A DNA stretch of 64,000 nt from Methylibium rhizosphaerae (GCF_006386545.1 NZ_SWAR01000004.1:310001-374000); one strand, 5' to 3'; counted from the first letter of the stretch, positions 1 through 8,369 are shown. A program made the numbers and translations. Notes: generated by a model not told the origin, from the sequence alone.

Positions 1-981
1 TCCGTGGTTCCAGAGGTAGACCTGATTGACCAGCCATTCGTCCATGCGGAACCAGGCCTGCACGAGCATCTGTCCGATCTCGTTCGAGTCGATCACGAAG
101 GCGGAATAGGCGCTGCGGCCGTCGAAGTTGAAGTCGGCAGTGATGTCGTGCACGGCACCGTCGCGCCACAGGAAGATGTGGTTCGTCGGGTATTTGTCTG
201 CCGACACGCTGTAGTTCGCCTCGCCGATCACGTCGCCCCAGCGGGTGATGTTGTCAGCGCTGCTGTCGAGTCCACCCAGCCGGCCGATCGAGATGGCCTG
301 GCCCTGGGCGTCGAAAACGGTGGCGGTACGGTTGATGCTGCCGGCCACCCGCCCCGCTTCGTCGATGTCGCGCACCGCCACATCGGTCGCCACTGGCCCG
401 AATGAACGCAGGCTGCTGCCGGTGTCGATGGCCACCTGGCGGCCGCCTGCAGTGCTGATGGTCCCGGCGACGTGGCCCTGTTCGTTGATGCTCGCGGGAA
501 CGAAGCTCGGGTCCAGGTAGCCGCGCACCCGCCCGTTGTTGTAGACGTAGCGGCTGGTCAGCACATCGCCGCGGTTGTTGATCGCCAGCGCACTCACCGC
601 GGGCTGTCCGTCCACCGTGAGACTGCGGGTCTGGCCGTTCTGGTAGAGAAAGCCGCCGGCGCCATATTGATGGCCGATGACCTGGCCGAGGTCGTTCAGA
701 TGCATCGCATCGGCACTGGAACTGCTGCCCGGCAAGGCGGGGATGAGCGACATCTGCCCCGCGCTGTAGAAGAACGAACCCGAGACGCCTGAGCCATACG
801 CCTGGCCGATGAGTTCGCCGCGATTGTTGAAGTCCGCGAACCACACGCTGGAAGTACCTGCCAGGACGTTGATCTCGGTACTGGTCCACGCGGGGGCCTG
901 GGCCTGGGCCTGGGCCTGGGACGATGCTGTCCACATCACGAAGAGCCCGCAGGCCCATGCGCGCACGGTGAAACGATGCAT
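1..981 (-). CDS. HAF-repeat extracellular protein, PEP-CTERM type paralogue (3' end cut)
   Basis: 327 codons are visible before the gene leaves the window at its 3' end. It starts with ATG behind an AAGGGAGACA-type ribosome site. Residues 1-25 form a signal peptide ending in an (Ala-Gln) run. The rest is made of repeats around 40 residues long, each with a core such as FNNRGELIG, INNRGDVLT or IDSNEIGQML, typical of the HAF family. It is clearly a paralogue of the next gene upstream (same repeat order, same ribosome site, 21 bp gap), so the two are probably one operon. The PEP-CTERM anchor expected at the C-terminus lies outside the window, so that part is inferred from the paralogue. Role: secreted or exosortase-sorted surface protein, substrate unknown. 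Confidence 0.8.
   Translation of the reverse strand, partial: MHRFTVRAWACGLFVMWTASSQAQAQAQAPAWTSTEINVLAGTSSVWFADFNNRGELIGQAYGSGVSGSFFYSAGQMSLIPALPGSSSSADAMHLNDLGQVIGHQYGAGGFLYQNGQTRSLTVDGQPAVSALAINNRGDVLTSRYVYNNGRVRGYLDPSFVPASINEQGHVAGTISTAGGRQVAIDTGSSLRSFGPVATDVAVRDIDEAGRVAGSINRTATVFDAQGQAISIGRLGGLDSSADNITRWGDVIGEANYSVSADKYPTNHIFLWRDGAVHDITADFNFDGRSAYSAFVIDSNEIGQMLVQAWFRMDEWLVNQVYLWNHG
893..919 (-). repeat. Hexanucleotide tandem repeat in signal-peptide junction
   Basis: About four copies of GGGCCT in tandem encode the alternating Gln-Ala run just after the hydrophobic part of the signal peptide. The unit is a multiple of three, so copy-number change would lengthen or shorten the run without a frameshift. 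Confidence 0.7.
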
Positions 982-1002
982 TTGCTGTCTCCCTTGGTTG
1001 AT

Positions 1003-2226
1003 TCAACGCCTTGCAGTCCCGGCACGCCGGCGCAGCAGCACCAGCACAAGCAGGCCGGCCGACAGCAACGCGAAGCCTTGCGGTTCGGGCACCGGCGTCA
1101 GCAGGAAGGGCTGCCACTGCTCGTTGCCGACCCAGACATACGAGGCGATCTGCCCGACCTCGTTGAGGATCGGAAAACTCACTCCAGGTCCCCCGATGCC
1201 CATGGCGGTCAGGTCGGTGATCTTGCCGTGGTCCCACAGGTACATGCGCTGAGCGAGCCACCCGTCCATGCGGAACCAAACGTCCAGGAGCATCTGCCCG
1301 AAGTCATTCGAATCGATGACCGAGGCCGAGTACGAAGATCTGTCCTGCCACCGGAAGTCGTCGGTGATGTCATTCGCCACGCCGTCGTGGTACACGAAGG
1401 TATGGAACGTCGGGTACCTCAGCCCGGGCGGGGTGTATTCCGCCATGCCGATCACTTCACCCCGGTCGGTGATATCGACGGCGCGGCTGCTCAACCCGCC
1501 AAAACGACCGATCTCCGTCAACTGCCCCTGCCGGTCGATGAACACAGCCGTGTTGTTGAAGGTGCCGGCCATCTCGCCGGCATCGTTGACCATTCCAACG
1601 GACATGCCAGGCGGGCCGACCCTCGTCAGACTGCTGCCATCGTCCAGGGCCGTATAGCTGGTGCCGTCGGCCGCCTGGACTGTTCCGACCACGAGACCGC
1701 TGTCGGTCATGGCGCGCGCGGAAAAACTCGGGTCGACGAAGGATCGTGTCTGACCATTGGCGTTCAGCACGTAGCGATCCGTCAGCACGTCGCCTCGGTT
1801 GTTGACATCCTGCAGGGATGCCCCCGGTTGCCCCGGGATGGAGAAGTCGCGGAATCGCCCGTTGTCGTAGAGGAAGCGTTGACCACCGCCGGTCAGGATC
1901 GCCTGCCCCACGTCGTTCATCTTGTAAACCCACAGGCGGTGACCCTCGGCACCGGCCGGAGACGGAAGGATCGACATCCGCCCGCCGCTGTAGAGATACA
2001 CGCCGGAAGAGCTGCCCTCCATGCTGACCTGGCCCATCACCTCGCCACGGTTGTTGAGGTCGAGGAGGCTGATCCGTGTGACGCCCGGCGCCAGCTGGAT
2101 CGGCTCAGCCGTCCAGCCTTCCGGCAGGTCCAGCGCCTGCGCCGCCGGTGCTGCCGCAAGGACCAGCCCGCAGATCCATGCGCGGGTGCCAAGGCGGGCG
2201 CGAGAGTTCGCATTCGGACGAGGCAT
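1003..2226 (-). CDS. PEP-CTERM sorted HAF-repeat protein
   Basis: 407 residues from the ATG that follows GAAGGGAGACACAC; the 20 codons upstream that stay open are not needed. N-terminus: charged start, hydrophobic stretch and Ala-x-Ala site around residue 30 (signal peptide). The middle holds about eight HAF repeats (LNNRGEVMG, VNNRGDVLT, ITDRGEVIG, IDSNDFGQML). The C-terminus has the full PEP-CTERM signal: VPEP, a hydrophobic helix of about 18 residues and an Arg cluster RRRAGTARR. Such proteins are known to be cut by an exosortase and linked to exopolysaccharide or biofilm matrix; no exosortase gene is in this window. First gene of a probable two-gene operon with its paralogue. Confidence 0.88.
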   Translation of the reverse strand: MPRPNANSRARLGTRAWICGLVLAAAPAAQALDLPEGWTAEPIQLAPGVTRISLLDLNNRGEVMGQVSMEGSSSGVYLYSGGRMSILPSPAGAEGHRLWVYKMNDVGQAILTGGGQRFLYDNGRFRDFSIPGQPGASLQDVNNRGDVLTDRYVLNANGQTRSFVDPSFSARAMTDSGLVVGTVQAADGTSYTALDDGSSLTRVGPPGMSVGMVNDAGEMAGTFNNTAVFIDRQGQLTEIGRFGGLSSRAVDITDRGEVIGMAEYTPPGLRYPTFHTFVYHDGVANDITDDFRWQDRSSYSASVIDSNDFGQMLLDVWFRMDGWLAQRMYLWDHGKITDLTAMGIGGPGVSFPILNEVGQIASYVWVGNEQWQPFLLTPVPEPQGFALLSAGLLVLVLLRRRAGTARR

Positions 2227-2307
2227 GTGTGTCTCCCTTCGTTGCGCGCGCCGCGGCCACCGGCGCTCCGCGTTGCGCGAAAGCAATGTAGGAAGACATC
2301 AACGGCG

Positions 2308-2339
2308 CAGGTGTAAGCCGTCGGACTTGCTTACACCTG
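2308..2339. repeat. 11-bp perfect inverted repeat upstream of PEP-CTERM operon
   Basis: CAGGTGTAAGC and its exact reverse complement GCTTACACCTG are separated by 10 bases, about 82 bp upstream of the PEP-CTERM start codon. No T-run follows on either strand, which favours an operator over a terminator. Confidence 0.55.
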
Positions 2340-2344
2340 AGAGG

Positions 2345-2386
2345 AGCGGCGAACGCCACCTCGTCTGCGACGAGGTCTTCGCCGCT
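2345..2386 (-). terminator. Large stem-loop after the fatty acid hydroxylase gene
   Basis: AGCGGCGAA pairs with TTCGCCGCT and, inside, ACCTCGTC pairs with GACGAGGT around a TGC loop, giving 17 base pairs with one internal loop. It lies 18 bp beyond the stop codon of the minus-strand gene ending at 2404. There is no clear T-run, so termination is probable but not certain. Confidence 0.45.
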
Positions 2387-2403
2387 GTCGGTGGCTGCGG
2401 CTG

Positions 2404-3522
2404 TCAGGCCGGCGCGCTCGCGTCGGTGGTCTCGTGCGTCGCGGCTGCGTTCGTTGCGCCTTGCGAGCCGCTGAAGCGGCCCACCAGCCACAGTCCCGCC
2501 ACGATGCCCAGCGCCCAGCCCACCTGCTGCACCAGCGTGAGCGTGTGCGCCACCCATAGGAAGCCCAGCACGGCGCCCATGAGCGCGAGGAACAGCAGCC
2601 CGGCGGCCCACATGGCGGCACGGCTCATCGGCGGGTCGAAGCGCTGCACGCGGTTGATGTCGAAGGCCGGCTTGGGCCACCTGGCCGCCACGTCGGCCGG
2701 ACGCCAGCCGGGCGGCTTGAGCCACACGCGCAGCTTGTCTGGCCAGCGCTCGGCGCGCCAGCTGTCCTTCGCAAGCTCCCAGTAGACCTGCAGGTTGGCC
2801 CACACCGGGTTCCAGCTGCGCAGCGGCCCGCGGGTGCCGTAGACGCACGGCTCGTCGTCGCGCTCTTCCTCGAAGGTGCCGAACAGGCGGTCCCACACGA
2901 TGAGGATGCCGCCGTAGTTCTTGTCGAGGTAGCGGTCGTTCACCGCATGGTGCACCCGGTGGTTCGACGGCGCGCAGAACCAGCGGTCGAACCAGCCCAG
3001 CCGTCCGATCTGCTGCGTGTGCACCCAGTACTGGTACAGCAGGTCGATCAGGCCCACCACCGCGAACACCAGTGGCGGGAAGCCGAGCACCGCCATCGGC
3101 AGATAGAAGAGCCAGCCGAACAGCCAGCCGCTGCTGGTTTGCCGCAGCGCGGTCGACAGGTTGTAGTCCTCGCTCTGGTGGTGCACCACGTGCGCGGCCC
3201 ACAGCACGGCGCTCTCATGGCCGAAGCGGTGCAGCCAGTAGTAGCAGAAGTCGTAGAACACGAGGCCCACCGCCCAGACCCACAGCGCATCGGCGGGCAG
3301 CTGCCACAGCGACGCGTGCTGCCACACGATGGTGTAGAGCCCCAGCGTCATCAGCTTGGTGAACACGCCGCTCACCTGGCTCAGCATGCCCAGGCCGATG
3401 CTGTTGAGCGCGTCGTTCAGGCGGTAAGTGTTGCGGCCGCGGACCCAGCCGACGATGAACTCGATCGCGATCAGGCCGAGAAACACCGGTGTCGCGAGGA
3501 CGATGACTTGTGCGCCTTCCAT
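2404..3522 (-). CDS. Sterol desaturase / fatty acid hydroxylase superfamily protein
   Basis: 372 residues. An integral membrane di-iron enzyme: several hydrophobic segments in residues 5-160 and two more near 305-355. The three histidine boxes of the family are visible: HRFGH at 98-102, HVVHH at 111-115 and NHRVHH at 187-192; these ligate two irons that activate O2 to hydroxylate or desaturate a lipid. Length fits bacterial homologues that carry a C-terminal extra membrane pair. The substrate cannot be told from sequence. It lies alone between the PEP-CTERM pair and the aldolase gene, same strand, with 49 bp to its upstream neighbour. An ATG start at 3522 is the only reasonable choice. Confidence 0.88.
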   Translation of the reverse strand: MEGAQVIVLATPVFLGLIAIEFIVGWVRGRNTYRLNDALNSIGLGMLSQVSGVFTKLMTLGLYTIVWQHASLWQLPADALWVWAVGLVFYDFCYYWLHRFGHESAVLWAAHVVHHQSEDYNLSTALRQTSSGWLFGWLFYLPMAVLGFPPLVFAVVGLIDLLYQYWVHTQQIGRLGWFDRWFCAPSNHRVHHAVNDRYLDKNYGGILIVWDRLFGTFEEERDDEPCVYGTRGPLRSWNPVWANLQVYWELAKDSWRAERWPDKLRVWLKPPGWRPADVAARWPKPAFDINRVQRFDPPMSRAAMWAAGLLFLALMGAVLGFLWVAHTLTLVQQVGWALGIVAGLWLVGRFSGSQGATNAAATHETTDASAPA

Positions 3523-3571
3523 GGGGGCCGATCATGGCCGCAGGCGCCGGCGATGTGTAGAGGGGCAGCCC

Positions 3572-4693
3572 TCAGGCCAGGCAGCCGCGGGCGTCGACGG
3601 TCCAGACCGCCTCCACCGCCCCCTTCTGCAGCCCGCCGCGCACCGCGACGATGTGGTCATGCAGGTTCACCGTGGGGTCGCAATGGCCGGGCACCAGCCA
3701 GACCGTGTCGCCCAGCGCGGGCAGGCTCTCGCCTTCGCGTGCGGTGAGGATGCCGTGCTCGTCGCCGCCGTTGCGCCAGTCGAGCCGGCGCATCCACACC
3801 CGCGGCGGGCCGGAGTCGAGCGCGTGGCTCTTGTGGCCGGCGTCGATGACGGCATGGTCGGCGCCGCGGCTGATGACCTGCGACTTGATGAACAGCGAGT
3901 GCTCGAACTGCGGCGCATGGGGCGTGGGCAGGTTGTCGGCGTAGTCACGGTCCATGAAGACGTAGCTGCCCGCCTGCAGCTCGCCCCACAGGCCCGATTC
4001 GCTTTCGAGCGCAAAGGCGCCGGTACCGCCGCCGGTGACCAGCGGTACCTCGAGCCCCTCGGCGCGCACCGAGTCCTTGGCCTGCTGCACCGCCTGGGCG
4101 GCGTCGCTCACGGTGGCATCGCGTTCCTCGTGCGAACGCAGATGCTGCACGCGGCCGTGGTAGGCCTGCAGCCCGGCGAAGCGCAGCGGCTTGTACTGGC
4201 TCACCAGCCGGGCCAGCTGCCCGGCCTGTTCCGGCGGGACGCCGCAGCGGCCCTGGCCGACGTCGACTTCCACGTACACGTCGATGCGGGCCCGCTGCGC
4301 CTTCATGGCCTTGGCCAGCAGCTCCACGCCCAGTGCCGAATCGACCGCCACGCCGAGGTGCAGGTTGCGCGCCAGCTGGGCCAGCCGTTCGAGCTTGGAC
4401 CGGGCGACGATCTCGTTGGTGATGAGGATGTTGTCGATGCCGAAGGCACCCAGCGCCAGCGCCTCGTCGAGCTTCTGCACGCACACGCCCACCGCGCCGA
4501 GTTCGATCTGCCGCCTGGCGATGGCGGCGCACTTGTGGGTCTTGGCATGCGGGCGCAGCCGCAGCCCCTTGGACGCCGCGTAGCCGGACATGCGCATGAG
4601 GTTGCGCTCCATGGCGGCCAGGTCCACCACCAGTGCGGGCGACTCGACGGCGGCGATCCTGTCGCCGACGCGCGCCGGCGGAAAAGCTCTCAT
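3572..4693 (-). CDS. DSD1-family PLP enzyme (D-threonine aldolase / D-serine dehydratase-like)
   Basis: 373 residues. The N-terminal alanine-racemase-like TIM barrel carries PHAKTHK at 48-54, with Lys51 as the likely pyridoxal-phosphate lysine. A glycine loop TGGGTGAF near residue 210 fits phosphate binding. The C-terminal beta domain has GHCDPTVNLHD, whose His and Cys (about 337 and 339) bind a divalent metal in D-threonine aldolase, D-3-hydroxyaspartate aldolase and eukaryotic-type D-serine dehydratase. These cannot be separated by eye; aldolase activity on D-beta-hydroxy amino acids is the best guess. A strong GGAGGGAGG ribosome site precedes the ATG. It follows the histidine phosphatase gene at 15 bp, so the two may be transcribed together. 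Confidence 0.85.
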   Translation of the reverse strand: MRAFPPARVGDRIAAVESPALVVDLAAMERNLMRMSGYAASKGLRLRPHAKTHKCAAIARRQIELGAVGVCVQKLDEALALGAFGIDNILITNEIVARSKLERLAQLARNLHLGVAVDSALGVELLAKAMKAQRARIDVYVEVDVGQGRCGVPPEQAGQLARLVSQYKPLRFAGLQAYHGRVQHLRSHEERDATVSDAAQAVQQAKDSVRAEGLEVPLVTGGGTGAFALESESGLWGELQAGSYVFMDRDYADNLPTPHAPQFEHSLFIKSQVISRGADHAVIDAGHKSHALDSGPPRVWMRRLDWRNGGDEHGILTAREGESLPALGDTVWLVPGHCDPTVNLHDHIVAVRGGLQKGAVEAVWTVDARGCLA

Positions 4694-4708
4694 CCCCTCC
4701 CTCCAGGT

Positions 4709-5422
4709 TCAGGCCGCGGCCGCAGGGCCGGCGTCGCCGGTCTCGTCGTGCATCTCGCCTTCGAGGTGGGCGCTGTCGCTCCAGCCCACCAGCGAAAAGC
4801 CGCCTGGCGTGTAGAGCAGGCGGTTGATGCTGGCATTGCCCAGCTGCCAGGTGCGTGCGCCTTGCAGGTCGATGTGCGCGGCGGCGCGGTACAGGCAGTC
4901 GAGCACGCCGCCGTGGGCCACCATCGCGATGGTCTGGCCCGGGTGGCGGGACGCCAGCCGGGTGGCGACGTCGACGCAGCGCAGGTAGAAGTCGCGCAGG
5001 GTTTCGCCGCCTTCGGGGCCGAACTCCGGGTCGCGCTTGCGCCAGCGCTGGCTCAGTTCGGGCCAGCGCTCCTCGATCTCCTTGAAGGTCTGGCCTTCGA
5101 AGACGCCGAAGCCGCGCTCGCGCAGCCCGCGCTCGACGAGCACCGGCACGCCGATGGCGTCGGACACCGCCCGCGCCGTCTCGTGGGCCCGGCCGAGGTC
5201 GCTGGCATACAGCACCGAGATGCCTTCGTCGGCCAGCGCGCGCCCGAGCCTGCGCGCCTGCCAGCGCCCCAGTTCGTTGAGCGGCACATCGAGCTGCCCC
5301 TGGATGCGCGAGTCCACGTTCCAGGCGGTTTCGCCATGCCGCAGAGCGAACACGCGTGTCGGCTCGACCGAGGCGCCGCCTCCCGCGGCATGCTCGGTCG
5401 CATGTTCTTGTCGGTCCAACAT
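4709..5422 (-). CDS. Histidine phosphatase family protein (phosphoglycerate-mutase-like)
   Basis: 237 residues from ATG at 5422; an ATG further up would run deep into the neighbouring PEBP gene, so the shorter form is preferred although its ribosome site is weak. RHGE at 28-31 holds the catalytic His29, which is phosphorylated in this family; the second His lies in VAHGG at 168-172. LGRWQARRLG and ASDLGRAHETA are typical GpmB/CobC-type sequences. Members remove phosphate from small metabolites or act as cofactor-dependent mutases; the substrate is unknown here. The C-terminus has a short acidic-Ala tail. Same strand as PEBP (31 bp gap) and the DSD1 gene. Confidence 0.85.
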   Translation of the reverse strand: MLDRQEHATEHAAGGGASVEPTRVFALRHGETAWNVDSRIQGQLDVPLNELGRWQARRLGRALADEGISVLYASDLGRAHETARAVSDAIGVPVLVERGLRERGFGVFEGQTFKEIEERWPELSQRWRKRDPEFGPEGGETLRDFYLRCVDVATRLASRHPGQTIAMVAHGGVLDCLYRAAAHIDLQGARTWQLGNASINRLLYTPGGFSLVGWSDSAHLEGEMHDETGDAGPAAAA

Positions 5423-5453
5423 CAAAGACTGCTTGTGGCTGGTGAAAGGAAGT

Positions 5454-6080
5454 TCAGGCGATCCGCCGGTTGAGCGTGTAGGTGCCCGAGTAGCGGGCCT
5501 CGGCCAGCACGTGGCCGCGCAGGGCTTCGCGCACCTGTGCGCCGGTGAAGGCGCCATCGACGGCCAGCCGCGGTACGTCGAGTGCGTAGAGCGTGAAGAC
5601 GTAGTGGTGGACGATGGAGTCGTTGAACGGCGGGAACGGGCCGTCGTAGCCGAAGTACTGGCCGGCCATTTCGGTGTCGCCGCCGAACCAGCCGGTGTAG
5701 TCGTTCAGGCCGTGCCGCGCGCCGTGCAGCGTTTCGGGGCCGGACTTGCCTCGGGCGGTGAAGCCGCGGCTGAACTCGCCCTCGTCGATGCTGCGCAGCA
5801 CCGGCGGCAGGTCCACCATCACCCAGTGGAAGAAGTCCACCCGCGGCAGGTCGGCCGGCACTTCGCGGTCGGCGCGGTTCACGTCGTCGCCCCGGCTGGG
5901 CACGTCGGGGTCGTGGCAGATGAGCGCGAAGCTCGCAGTGCCCGCAGGCACGTCGCTCCAGGCGAACTGCGGATTCAGGTTGTCTGAAAAGGTGACGGTG
6001 GCCGAAGCGTCGGGCTTGCCCGCGGCGTAACGGGCGGGAATGCGCTGGCCTTCGGCCCAGCCGGTGCTGGTGAGTTTCAT
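5454..6080 (-). CDS. YbhB/YbcL family Raf-kinase-inhibitor-like protein (PEBP fold)
   Basis: 208 residues, cytoplasmic, no signal peptide. PEBP-type motifs are present: CHDPDVPS at 55-62, FFHWVMVDLP near 82-91 and a glycine-rich GYDGPFPPFND segment near 143-153 that forms the ligand pocket. It is somewhat longer than E. coli YbhB (158 residues) because of insertions around 60-75 (RADREVPADLP) and 115-140. The biochemical role of bacterial members is not settled; phospholipid or small anion binding is usual. It lies between the histidine phosphatase and the DUF1840 gene, all on the minus strand. Confidence 0.85.
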   Translation of the reverse strand: MKLTSTGWAEGQRIPARYAAGKPDASATVTFSDNLNPQFAWSDVPAGTASFALICHDPDVPSRGDDVNRADREVPADLPRVDFFHWVMVDLPPVLRSIDEGEFSRGFTARGKSGPETLHGARHGLNDYTGWFGGDTEMAGQYFGYDGPFPPFNDSIVHHYVFTLYALDVPRLAVDGAFTGAQVREALRGHVLAEARYSGTYTLNRRIA

Positions 6081-6113
6081 GCGGCCTCTCCTCTTTCCGA
6101 TGGGTGAGCGGGT

Positions 6114-6434
6114 CTAGACGCCCCAGACGATGTCGTGCCCGTCGCGCTCGGCCAGCTTCATCATCTCGACCAGCGGCCAGGCGCGCTGGCGCAGCGTGAT
6201 GCCGCGCGGCGGCGGCGTCTGGCCGTTGGCGCGCGCTTCCTCGTCGATGCGCCGGGCCTCGGCTTCGTCGGCGGCGATGGCGGCCTCGACGGCCTTCATG
6301 GCTGCGGGCATGTCGGCCACTTCGATGATGCCCTTGGCTGCCGGCTCCTTGCCGATGGCTCCGAGGATGCGATCGCCGGTGGGGCCCAGCATGATCACGT
6401 CGCCGGCGGCCTTGGACTTGAACTTGTAGATCAT
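6114..6434 (-). CDS. DUF1840 domain-containing protein
   Basis: 106 residues starting MIYKFKSKAAGDV, a short soluble protein with the DUF1840 pattern: an N-terminal MIYKFKSKAAGDVIML strand, a helix rich in Ala and Glu, and LRQRAWPLVEMMKLA near the C-terminus. Function unknown. Its ATG overlaps the stop codon of the upstream cyclopropane synthase gene (ATGA, 6431-6434), so the two are translationally coupled. This coupling with a membrane-lipid enzyme is the only functional hint. Confidence 0.85.
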   Translation of the reverse strand: MIYKFKSKAAGDVIMLGPTGDRILGAIGKEPAAKGIIEVADMPAAMKAVEAAIAADEAEARRIDEEARANGQTPPPRGITLRQRAWPLVEMMKLAERDGHDIVWGV

Positions 6435-7684
6435 CGGTACATGTAGCCGCGGTTGAAGGGGTAGGCCGATTGTGCGCCCCGCATCGTGCCGGTGGCCAGC
6501 TGTCCGTCGGGCCGCGACGCCAGCATCTGGTGCAGCGAGATCCAGCCCTGCTCGAAGCTCATCGCGCAGCCGGCGAGGTAGAGCCGGTAGGCGCGCACGA
6601 CCGATTCGCGGGTGAACTGGCGTGCACGCGGCAGGTGGGCCTCCAGCGCGTCGCTCCAGGCCCACAGCGTGCGGGCGTAGTGGGGCCGCAGGTTCTCGAC
6701 GTCGACCCCCTCGAGGCCGGACTCGCCCATGGCCTGCAGCACGCGCGACACGTGCACCAGCTCGCCGCCGGGGAAGATGTAGCGGTCGATGAAGTCGCCC
6801 ATGCCGGCGCCGAGCTGTGCGTTGCGCACGCCGCCGGCGGTGATGCCGTGGTTCATCACCATCCCGCCCGGCCTGAGCAGGCGGCGTATCTTCTCGAAGT
6901 AGCCCGGCAGTTGCGCCAGGCCCACGTGCTCGAACATGCCCACCGAGGCGATCCGGTCGTAGGGTGCGTCCTCCGGGATCTCGCGGTAGTCGCGCAGCTC
7001 CATGCGCACCCGGCCCTGCAGGCCCTTTTCGGCGATGAGCCGGTTCACGTAGGCATGCTGGTTCTTCGACAGCGTGACGCCATGCGCCTGCACGCCGTAG
7101 TGTTCGGCCGCCCACAGCAGCAGCGCGCCCCAGCCGGCGCCGATGTCGAGGAAGCGGTCACCCGGCTGCAGCATCAGCTTTCGGCAGATGTGATCGAGCT
7201 TGGCCTCCTGCGCCTGCGCGAGCGTCATCCCGGCGTCGGCGAAGTAGGCGCACGAGTACACGCGTCGCGGGTCGAGCCACAGCGCATAGAACTCGTCGGA
7301 CACGTCGTAGTGGAACTGGATCTGCTGCGCATCGCGCTCCCGGGTATGGCGCGCCAGCGACTTGCCGTGGCGCATCAGCCCTTGCCACCAGCCCAGCACG
7401 CCGCGCGGTGCGCCGTGGTGGCGCGGGTCGGCCGGCAGCAGCGCCGCGGCGGTGGCCATCAGGTCGCGCATGGAGCCGTCGAGTTCGAGTCGGCCTTCGA
7501 CGTAGGCCTCGGCGAGCCGGCCTATTTCGCCGCCGGCCAGCTGAGCCAGCAGCCGGTGGTCGCGTACCGACAGGGTGAGCCGCGGTTGTGCATGCCCGAG
7601 CCGCTGCCCTCCCGGCAGGACCAGCGCCGCCGGCACCGGCAGTGCCGACAGCTTGGACGTCACGATCGCATTGAGAGCCGACAT
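6431..7684 (-). CDS. Cyclopropane-fatty-acyl-phospholipid synthase family methyltransferase
   Basis: 417 residues from ATG at 7684, chosen because GAGGAGG lies about 8 bases upstream; the longer open frame is ignored. Motifs of the family: HYDVSDEFY at 125-133, YSCAYF at 143-148 and the S-adenosylmethionine loop FLDIGAGWG at 178-186. It would transfer a methylene group from SAM to double bonds in membrane phospholipid acyl chains, which protects against acid and other stress. E. coli Cfa is 382 residues, so length fits. Sequence alone does not exclude related methyltransferases of the same family. Coupled to the DUF1840 gene by a 4-bp overlap. Confidence 0.88.
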   Translation of the reverse strand: MSALNAIVTSKLSALPVPAALVLPGGQRLGHAQPRLTLSVRDHRLLAQLAGGEIGRLAEAYVEGRLELDGSMRDLMATAAALLPADPRHHGAPRGVLGWWQGLMRHGKSLARHTRERDAQQIQFHYDVSDEFYALWLDPRRVYSCAYFADAGMTLAQAQEAKLDHICRKLMLQPGDRFLDIGAGWGALLLWAAEHYGVQAHGVTLSKNQHAYVNRLIAEKGLQGRVRMELRDYREIPEDAPYDRIASVGMFEHVGLAQLPGYFEKIRRLLRPGGMVMNHGITAGGVRNAQLGAGMGDFIDRYIFPGGELVHVSRVLQAMGESGLEGVDVENLRPHYARTLWAWSDALEAHLPRARQFTRESVVRAYRLYLAGCAMSFEQGWISLHQMLASRPDGQLATGTMRGAQSAYPFNRGYMYR

Positions 7685-7796
7685 GGAGCAGGGCCTCCTC
7701 GAACGCCAACGGTGGGTGAGCAACTCTACCGAAAGAGCGCCAAGCAAGCAGCGTTCCGTTCCCAATCGTTGCGATTGGCGTCCAAATGTCGTGCAG

Positions 7797-8234
7797 CTAG
7801 CGTTCGATCCGGGTGGACAGCACGATGGCCGAGGTGGTGCGCTCCACCCCCTCGAGCGCGCCGATGTGGTCGATCAGCGAGTCGAGCTCGCCGATGGAAG
7901 GTTCGGCCACCACCGCCAGCAGGTCGAAGGCACCGCTCACCGAATGCAGGCTGCGCACTGCGACGATCTTGCGCAAGGCCGCCTCGATGGCGCCGGCCTG
8001 CTTGGGCGCCACGGTGATCATCACGTGGGCCCGCACCAGCGCAGCCTCGATCTCGTCGGCCACCTTGACGGTGTAGCCGGTGATCACCCGGGCACGCTCC
8101 AGCCGCTCGATGCGGCTTTGCACCGTGGTGCGCGACAGCCCCAGCCGGCGCGCCAGCTCGGCGGTGGGGCTGCGGGCGTTCTCGCGCAGGAGGCCGAGCA
8201 GCGCCCGGTCGGTGTCATCCAGCGAATTCGTCAT
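7797..8234 (-). CDS. Lrp/AsnC family transcriptional regulator
   Basis: 145 residues. Helix-turn-helix in residues 5-50 (RALLGLLRENARSPTAELA, then LSRTTVQSRIERL) followed by the RAM ligand domain, residues 65-140, with VRSLHSVSGAFDLLAVV. Such proteins form dimers to octamers that sense an amino acid and bind near their own promoter. It is divergent from a saccharopine-dehydrogenase-like gene across 135 bp, and a near-perfect operator candidate (8247-8267) sits 13 bp from its start codon, so self-regulation plus control of the neighbour is likely. The ligand is inferred to be the substrate or product of the neighbour, perhaps a lysine-type amino acid. Confidence 0.9.
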   Translation of the reverse strand: MTNSLDDTDRALLGLLRENARSPTAELARRLGLSRTTVQSRIERLERARVITGYTVKVADEIEAALVRAHVMITVAPKQAGAIEAALRKIVAVRSLHSVSGAFDLLAVVAEPSIGELDSLIDHIGALEGVERTTSAIVLSTRIER

Positions 8235-8246
8235 TCTGTTGAAAAC

Positions 8247-8267
8247 ACTTCGGCAGTTTGCCGAAGT
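8247..8267. promoter_or_regulatory. Palindromic operator candidate for the AsnC-type regulator
   Basis: ACTTCGGCA-GTT-TGCCGAAGT: 9-bp arms, perfect, 3-bp centre. It lies between the divergent regulator and dehydrogenase genes, 13 bp upstream of the regulator start and about 100 bp from the dehydrogenase start. Size and symmetry fit an Lrp/AsnC dimer site. Confidence 0.6.
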
Positions 8268-8369
8268 ATCCCCGTGCTTTCGTCGAATGTCGAGCTGCGT
8301 TCTGCACAACCTACGCACAGAATTTGCCCCATTCGCCATGCGGCGGACAACAACTGCTCGGAGACGCAC

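Noticed and set aside
3428-5473. Long plus-strand frame over the D-threonine-aldolase-like and phosphatase genes
   Set aside because: Antisense to two clear genes with catalytic motifs; no start signal or domain.
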